Positions 56,745 to 64,000 of a stretch of DNA of 64,000 bases are shown here, in pieces. Numbering within the stretch: the first letter of the stretch is position 1; each line of letters opens with the position of its first letter. This stretch comes from Gymnopilus junonius (lineage: Eukaryota > Basidiomycota > Agaricomycetes > Agaricales > Galerinaceae). Location: NCBI GenBank assembly GCA_015501075.1, contig JADNYJ010000160.1:1-64000 (forward strand), written 5' to 3'. The position numbers were made by a program, and so were the translations under genes. The notes under the pieces are model-generated. The model saw only the letters and a program-made list of their open reading frames with translations. It had not been told where the DNA came from and searched no databases.

Positions 56745-57938
56745 AGAAGAATTCGTGGGGAGTCCTAAACAGAGTAGTATAGAGGTAGCTAGCAGTATTG
56801 CAACAAACTATGAGACTTCCGAGTACAAGCCAGCTTGAAGTGTAGGAGGAAGGCCAACCTGAACATGCGACAGGCAACATGCAAGTGTAAAAATAGAACG
56901 GAAGTCCTTTGCCAAATAAGCGTCCATAGTGCTTACTCCAAAGTCGTGAGTCACCCACTCGACCTTGTGCGCAACCACTGCCTATTACTCGATTCCAGTT
57001 CTTGTGCTAGCCTATGTTTAATGTATCGCTCAGCTGCGGGCATTTGCTATACCCTTATCCGATGGACGTGCCTATCTCCTTCGGCAATTTCAAGTACAAC
57101 TTGCACATCATCAATGGTCACCAACCTGACCGTCCGTCCTGACTCCTCACACCGTCCTTTCACGTTCGAGGTCTATTGAACGTGGCTAAGATCTACCTCA
57201 AATTCTTCTAATATTATCAGCGTGGCGAATCATGACAAAATCATGACCATGGGTGGGAACGCGTAAGTATACTGTATATACCATGAAAGCGAAGGCTGAC
57301 TTTGTAATACCAGCGCATGGGGCAGAGTGAGAGAGTAGGGAATGGCGCTTGAAAAAATCCGAAGTTATTTCTTTGACAATGGTAGCGCTGCCACTGAGAG
57401 AGCTCCTCGGTACCGCTCGAGATGCGCCGCCTGCAGCCCGGCCGGAGAAGGCTTATATTTAATTCGAATTAAAAGGCTTTTCCGCGAAAAGGCCTTGTCG
57501 CCTGCTCCCTGTTTTGATCTCTTTCCATGTAAACATTTCGTACAAGCTCATGCTCTGTAATGGAGAGATTTTTGGTAGCAAAGAAGCCTCAAAGTTGCGT
57601 CCATGATCCGCTGAAAACCACGTTCATGCCACATGGTTCGATCAAAGTATGGTGCCTTCGCATTATCATAGTTCATTACTATGACCACTTACCATGACCT
57701 ACGTATCGAATTCTTCCTTTCGCATCACCACGTAGTCTCGCAGATTCCTCGCTTGGTTGTCCCCGTACTTTTCAACTTTCAAACCGTCCAGCTGACCCAC
57801 TCAATGGTCAACCTGCACGATTCGCTAAAATGTCGCTCGTATCCTCGGAAAATATCGCCCGTTTGTGCGGCATAGCTCGTACTATATAAATGTGGATACG
57901 AGCGATGAGCTCCGTAGGATACTCGCATATTCCTAGCG
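56745..57938. promoter_or_regulatory. divergent intergenic region; TATA box of the xylanase gene
   Basis: Contains ACTATATAAATG at 57880-57891, about 50 bases before the xylanase ATG. Otherwise only unsupported short frames, for example 57342-57560. Confidence 0.5.
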
Positions 57939-59706
57939 ATGTTTGATTCCAGGTCTCTGGTCGTCCTCTCTGTCTTAGCGGCTCCCGTTCTTTCCCAGCC
58001 TGCAGTCTCTCTCTTGATTGACTTTGCAGGCTACCAAAGCACAGGCACACTCAACCTGCGCTCGACCCTCCAGAGCGTCTCTACTCGCAAGAATTCTACA
58101 TTCCATTTTGGCTCCACATACGACACCTACGATGCTGATGCCAGTTGGACCCAGAACGTTTTCAGTACTTTCTTCAACCACATAGTTGCTGAGAACGGCT
58201 GCAAGTGGGACGCGACAGAGCCGACCCGTGGTGTCAGTTCCCTCACTGGATGTATAGGCGTGCAAACGTACGGTACCCAGAATGGCGCCACTTTCCGTGG
58301 CCACAACACCTTCTGGCACTCTCAAACTCCTGTAGGTCTATATAACTCATCAAGATTGAAGTGACTTGTTCGTGTTAATTATTATTTTTAGTCTTGGCTT
58401 CCAGGCAGCATCACTGCCAGTGACCTCGTCACCAATGTTATTCCCCAGCACGTTCAGCAGGAAATCCAGGGTTTGGGTACCGCTGTGACTTCCTGGGATG
58501 TCGTCAACGAGATTGTCGGTGACGGTGTCTCCAATGGCATGGTGAGTTATTCTGGGATTCTTAGGGTACTTTCACCTAAATGCAATGCACCACGCAGACT
58601 GCTCTTCAATGTGTACAGAACAAAAAAGTTTGGCCCACTCAGACGTCCGATGGGTCCAGTACAGCCCTTGTGACAGATCTCTCTTTCGTCCACGCAGCGT
58701 TCACCACTGCTCTCCAATACGCTAGCAGCAGCACCCGTCTCGCCATCAATGACTACAACACCGGCGGGTCTGATGCCAAGACCGCTTGTGTCCTTGCTGT
58801 TCTCGCAGACATCAATGCCAACGCCGCCATTCCATACAACCGTCTCGCAGTTGGGTTCCAATCTCACATTTCGACCACCACTTTCGTCGCCAAGTCTGCT
58901 CTCTCTGCGACATTCTCCGAGCTCGCTGCTCTTGGTGCGACTGCTATGATCACAGAACTCGACATTTCTCTTCCATCAGCCACGAGCGCAAATGAGCGTT
59001 TCCAGGCTGCTATCTGGGGTGACTACCTCGATGTACGTGTTTTTTTTTTGAGATTTTAGAAAAAATTAGTTCGTCTAATTTATCTTGTAGGCTTGCCTTT
59101 ATGCCTCCAACTGCAACGAATTCATCAACTGGGATACCCGTGACGACACCTCCTGGCTTGGCACCTCTGCTGCTGGCACTCTCTTTGACTCTAGTGGTAA
59201 CCCCAAGCCGGCAGCATACGAAGTCGCTGCTCGTCTCCAGCGATACGCCTCTGGCGCCACCGAGCTCTGTGCCACCGCTCTCGGAACCTCTTCTTGCATG
59301 GCGTCCGGCCCAAGCGGAACCACCACCGTCGGTCCGACCACGACCCCGACCACGACTCCAACCACGACCCCAACAACAACGCCTCCCGTCACAACTCCCT
59401 CCCCTACTCCATCAGGCTGGTATGTGTATTTATTAACCTATGTAAGTTTTTGATTAACCGAACTCGTCGCATCTTCTAGTGCATCTGCTCTCTATAGTCA
59501 ATGCGCTGGCATTGGTGAGTATACTGCCCAACGTATGTTTTTTTGGACACGGGTACTGACAACCATCGCAGGCTGGACTGGCTGCACCTCTTGCGCCGCT
59601 GGCTCTACCTGCAAATATTCCAACCCTTGTAAGTACCCTTTCTGGCTTATTCGCTGTCAACTTTTTCATCGTTTTTATTTCAGACTATTCCCAGTGCCTT
59701 GCCTAA
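57939..59706 (+). CDS. secreted GH10 endo-1,4-beta-xylanase with C-terminal CBM1
   Basis: Hydrolyses xylan backbones outside the cell. ATG at 57939 with a signal peptide (MFDSRSLVVLSVLAAPVLSQ). The GH10 barrel follows: WDATEPTRGV, FRGHNTFWHSQTPSWLPGSI, the acid/base Glu in SWDVVNEIVGDG, LAINDYNTGG, LAVGFQSH, the nucleophile Glu in AMITELDISLPS, and NWDTRDDTSW. A Thr/Pro linker of repeated TTTP units leads to a fungal cellulose-binding module, YSQCAGIGWTGCTSC through NPYYSQCLA, with the expected Cys and aromatic residues. Seven or so short introns all keep frame. Stop at 59706. Typical of plant-litter or wood decay. Confidence 0.93.
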
Positions 59707-60778
59707 GTATAAATTTGGGCTGTTATTCCGGGTGCTGGAATTATACGTAGCGTACTCAAAAATAAACGGATTCTTTTGTTTCCAAATATCCGTTCCGAGT
59801 ATGTCCCGTTGAATTTCAAATTGCCTAGAACTCGAGGACATCTGGGATTCGAAAAGCGCGGCGCGCGACGCGGGATCAAAACGCGGCGGCAAACTCCGGA
59901 AGCTCACCTAATCACCACTACAGCGTGCAAATGGCCTCAAAAGTGGGAGTATACAACTGAATTCTGCAAAGGCCTTCGTGTAATTAAATTTATATATCTA
60001 ATTGATAGTAATCCCCAAAATATTTGAAGAAAAGTACATTCAACGTCGCATAATCAAACGAGGAAGCATAATGCTCAACTGGAAGGCAGCATCAGAGGCC
60101 CATTTGAAGTCCTCTTCTCTTAGAAATCCTCAGAGATGCAGAAGGCTATAACAGTAAATTTCTGACAGCTTCATGCCCTGCAATTATTATGCAGAGAGCA
60201 AAGACTGGGCTCGTGAACAGTGCTTTATCCGATCACGCTCCTATTTCAAATGTGCACGTGCCAAAGCTTGCCCGCCAGACGTGCCGATGAGACAATCAAG
60301 CCAAGATCTCGCCCTCGCTTATTTCTAATATTTTCAAAATTTATTAGGTGTACACTAATTACAAGCTAGAGACGCTTTGTGGATTGTGGCAAGCCAAAAA
60401 ATGGTGTAAGGCTTACAGGCCAGCTGGGCAGTGGGCAGCGAGCTTAAAAAATAAGTCAGCCGCCTTTTCAATTTGGGGCTTTTTGGTGGGGGCGCACGTG
60501 AGGGGGTCGGGTTTTGCCGCCGCGCAAAGCGCGTCGCATCACGCGGCGCGTTTTCCGAATTCCAGATTTACTGTAGAACTCAGTGGGTGAAAGTTGAAAG
60601 TGGTAAAGGGCACAGCCACATGAAATATCTAATCTTATCGGTCTACTTTGTGTGGTGTTGTTAGAACTGGAAGCCCTTGAAAGTCGCGCTCACCGCGACT
60701 TCGCCTTTAAGCAACTGTGAACCATTTCATCGAGCCCGACGGAGAGACGAACTCTGACGGCGTCGACACCTCTTTTCC
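59707..60778. other. intergenic with an inverted-repeat element
   Basis: A GC-rich block at 59828-59904 (AACGCGGCGGCAAAC core) has an imperfect inverted partner at 60508-60580 (GTTTTGCCGCCGCGC core). Both are flanked by similar sequence ending near ATTCGAAAAGCGCG and GCGCGTTTTCCGAATTC. This is probably a MITE of about 0.75 kb, or ends of a deleted transposon. No coding content. Confidence 0.45.
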
Positions 60779-63700
60779 ATGAACTCTATCCATCGCTTGC
60801 GGGACGCCCTCGTCAATGTTCTCGCAGCACCCGACCACCATGGCGAACAGGAGCTCTTCGATGAGCTGATGGTTCAAAAACCTCGGCTGCTCAAACTTTT
60901 CGTCGTGGGACCTAGGAATAATATCGAGCAGCGGGAGATTGAGTCAGGTTGGTTGTTTACTTATTCACTTTGGAATACACATTCAATTTCTTAATAGGAA
61001 AACCAACAATCAACGGCAAATCAACAGCAGTGAATGTAGACTTCGCGCGTCAAGCTCTTTTCATCGCACAACAACTCGATTGTTCCGAGAAATATGTCGC
61101 AGAAATTCTGCACTACGTGACCGTCGAAAACCCCAATATCAGTCCTGTCAACTCTATGGAGCTCACTATGGCCACATTTCACCAACGACGGCGTCACCTG
61201 GTTGACTCTTTACGTTTTCTGCTGGAGGCAACGGAAGCTGCTGAACTGCCGGAAGCTCCGTTGACGTACAAGAGGATAGCGAACTTTGTAAAGGGAGAGA
61301 TTTTGAGGCCCCATGGAGAAGACTCATTGGCTTCGAAATTGCTCAAGGAGATTGAACAGTTGGATGGGGTGATTGCACAGGCAGATGCCGCTCGCAAGAA
61401 TGCTGGGAGCAATACTGTACCACCAGGTGGCCAAGGTAGGCGATGATCTCCCCTCCATTTTGAATACAATATAATCTAATGATTGTCAGGCAATCCTTCA
61501 CTTGGATATGACATCCTCAACTCACGCTATGAATCCCTAAAATACGAACGAAGATACCTCGCTATTGTTCTTACATCGGTAGCTCGAATAGGGTTCATAT
61601 CACCCAATGAAGTCAAGCGCATCGTCGACTGGCTTGCTTCTAGCTCAAATCATCCCATGACATACTACCTCTTGACCGCTGTCTTCGTCTCACTCGATCC
61701 TATCGATCCCCTCAGTGCTGTAGCACAGTTGCGCGACAAGCTCGTCACTGATGGCACCCTTATTACTTTCATGACCAAAAATTTCGAACCAGCCACCAAA
61801 TGGCAGGATGCCGGCCTCAAATCGACACTTTTGCTCAAGTGGACCATGTTCCTGACGGAGGCGAGGCATAATGATGCCACTTTGGAAAATCGACCTGGGT
61901 TCGGGGCGGAGGAGTTGGAGACACAGGTGTGGAATGCTGTCCAAGGGGATGCATTTTCCTACCTTGGACGTTCAGTAGTCCATATTGAAAGCAAAGACGG
62001 ACATGGGCCCTCCGCCTCTTTATCAGACAACGTGGTTAGTGATTCTCAAGAGCAAAAAGAGGTCCCACCCCAGGACTTCAAGTTGGTCGTCCTGAATGGT
62101 TTTGAAACCCTGTTGCGGTCTGTCATCACCCACGCCTCTTCCGAGCTCCGGAAAATTAAACAGAGGCAAGAAGATTTAGTGTTAGCCAGTGCTCGTACGG
62201 ATCGCAATAGGACTGCGTCGCGCTTCACTTCTACGCTTCCCCCAGATCCAGAGAGGCCAGGCCCTCCACCACGGCAAGATATTGCCACGTTCTATTCCTT
62301 TATTGGTCTCCTATACAATGCCCTCCCTCCTGAGAGAGCTCTCCAATTCTGGGGTTCAAGTCCTCAATACCCTTCTTCCTCTGTATCATATCAAGAATCC
62401 CTCGAGTCCACTTCTGGTCGCCTTCCTTCCTTCCTGCAATGGGCTGTATGGTCAACATCACCACAAGATCTTACCATGATGGCTGCACTATATGACATGC
62501 TCAGCGGTTTAGCGCATGGGCAGCAGTGCAGTGAACTGGCGTATAATTTCCTGGCGAGAGGCGGAGGAGAGGTGTTGCCTGGCAGTTCGTTGGCCGCTTC
62601 GAGTGCTACCACGCCTTCAGTATCGTGGACAGCAATTTTTGGGTTACTTGAGAGCTGGGCGACGAGTGCGTCTAACCCACGCACGCAACCTCAATTACAG
62701 ACTCTTGGAGGTCTGGCACAATCATTCAACAACATTCAAAGTCTCGCCCCACCCCAGCCATCTGCGCATCAATTTGCGCTCGGCCCCAAAGACGTCCTGT
62801 TCGCTTGCTCCTTCCTCCGCCTGCTATCCACTGTCGCCAAACATTCAGTGGCTGTGCGTACGACAATCTCGGGGCATGCTCATTTCCGTGCCATTCCTAC
62901 CCTCCTGAGTCTCATTCCACTTGGAGTCCCTCTGGAGTTGAAAGGTGCCATATTCGAGACTGTTGCGTCCTTCTGTGAGCCAGGAGCTGGAGCAGCCGGT
63001 GTGGAGATCTGTAAGGCCGTATGGACTCTCATGGAAAGATTTGAAGTTATCAATGTTCGTGCAGGCTCTGCGCCTGGGTTAGGTGCTGGTATAGGTAAAG
63101 GCGTGGAATTAGAATTGGAGCAAGTCGAGTCGGCCCATCGGTTGTACCCCGCCACGATACCTTTCCTCAAACTCCTGGGTGTGCTCATACATACGCCCAA
63201 GCAGATCCCACTGCATGATCGCGCAGCGGGTACAGAACCGCTCAATACGATCCCTGATAACCTTGGACAGCCATACCGCTTACCTGGCATTGGTCCCTTC
63301 GTCTCCTTCGTCATTGACACAGTATTTGGGAACATTCCAAATAGGGAGTACTCAAAGCCATCTGACAGGTGGAAGACCAATGACTTATGCTTGAACTTCA
63401 TCGAGCGCAGTCTGGCTAGTTTCAATTTGGAGACGTTGGTGGAAGTGGGCGACGAGTCAAGTTTGAAGCCCGAGACGCTGCTTCCATTGTTCATACACCC
63501 AGGGTATGAAATTATGAAGCGCATGCTCACCAATACGCCCTTGCAGGAAATTATCTTATCGTACATCGTTGACGGGCTCGGCGGATTCGAGAAAGGTCTA
63601 GCTGATGAAGAGCCGTTTTTCAGGAATACGATCATTCGGGTGTTAAGGATTGTGCATCGGGTTTTGGAGGTGCAAGACATATTTTTGGACGTTTTCCTCC

Positions 63701-64000
63701 CCCTTCTGTCAGACCTCAACGCGTCTTCGGTTGTGGGTCAAATTCACCCAAGGTCGTATTTCACCCGATTCGACCAAGCACTGTCATTTGGGCCTCAATA
63801 CATCCCAGGACTAGCAGCATACATGTCCTATCCTGCCCATGCGGAGCTCGTTCTGCTCTCAGTGAAAATCATCACCAAGCTCTCCTCATCAACTTCTCCG
63901 TCGCCCTTGGTCACGCTCATAGAGCGGAGTCAAGAGTCCGAGAGGATTCTAGGCGGCTTCACGCGGATCATGTCTTCGGAATCGACGGACAACGTTCAGC
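60779..64000 (+). CDS. NUP192: Nup192/Nup205-family nucleoporin, 3' part outside window
   Basis: Large alpha-helical inner-ring scaffold of the nuclear pore. ATG at 60779 (MNSIHRLRDALVNVLAAPDH). Introns at 60949-60996 and 61437-61489 join in frame. A long exon then runs to the window end without a stop. Recognisable family blocks are FARQALFIAQQLDCSEKYVA, RRRHLVDSLRFLLEATE, YLLTAVFVSLDPIDPLSAVA, ELKGAIFETVASFCEPGAG and LYPATIPFLKLLGVLIHTP. About 1,000 residues are visible of a protein usually 1,700-2,000 long. No frame slip occurs in 3.2 kb, in contrast to many genes to the left. Confidence 0.9.

Noticed and set aside
62880..63719. 279-residue minus-strand frame
   Set aside because: Antisense shadow of the long Nup192 exon.
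1..64000. CRISPR arrays, bacterial operons, prophage
   Set aside because: No regularly spaced direct repeats. The gene structure is eukaryotic throughout.

Overview
The window is nuclear DNA of a filamentous basidiomycete, most likely an agaricomycete. Genes are split by many short GT-AG introns of about 50-60 bases. The recognisable families are typical of that group: a caspase-domain metacaspase, a GH47 mannosidase, a HET-domain protein, a GMC oxidoreductase, a GH10 xylanase with a fungal CBM1, DUF4470 proteins, an SRPK-like kinase and Nup192. Coordinates of multi-exon genes below are spans from start to stop, introns included.

Layout. 1-468: 3'-truncated Nhp6-type HMG-box gene (-). 2.5-4.7 kb: metacaspase (-). 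5.6-7.2 kb: single-pass membrane protein (-). 8.2-10.7 kb: GH47 alpha-mannosidase (+), followed by a 0.8 kb inverted-repeat element. 11.9-17.4 kb: tandem pair of DUF4470 genes (+), the second truncated. 17.5-23.4 kb: an SRPK-like kinase (-) split by a 4.5 kb Tc1/mariner-type transposon. That transposon carries a second, intact multi-exon gene beside its dead transposase. 24-26.9 kb: a broken, partly inverted leucyl-tRNA synthetase copy, itself interrupted by a 1.4 kb Mutator-like element with a 9-bp target duplication and a helicase fragment. 27-28.3 kb and 30.8-31.6 kb: orphan genes, with a small inverted-repeat element between them. 32.5 kb: small secreted protein (+). 33.8-35.8 kb: GMC oxidoreductase (-). 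36.7-38.1 kb: 7-TM protein (+). 39.7-41.7 kb: HET protein (-).

43.2-51.8 kb is the most unusual part. Four small leaderless glycine-rich or collagen-like genes lie in otherwise gene-empty DNA. One encodes 55 residues, 45 of them a single glycine run. Each has a TATA box, and two appear to have a 5'UTR intron just before the start codon. Glycine codons are mixed in all four, so this is not plain microsatellite expansion. 52.3-56.7 kb: tandem pair of beta-lactamase-like serine hydrolases (-), one damaged and one intact. 57.9-59.7 kb: secreted xylanase (+). 60.8 kb to the window edge: Nup192 (+), open at the right edge.

Many genes (HMG box, metacaspase, GH47, DUF4470, small secreted protein, 7-TM, beta-lactamase 1) carry single-base frame slips, nearly all in short homopolymers. 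Others (membrane protein at 5.6 kb, beta-lactamase 2, xylanase, Nup192) read cleanly. Either the assembly has patchy indel errors or part of this locus is decaying; the sequence alone does not decide.
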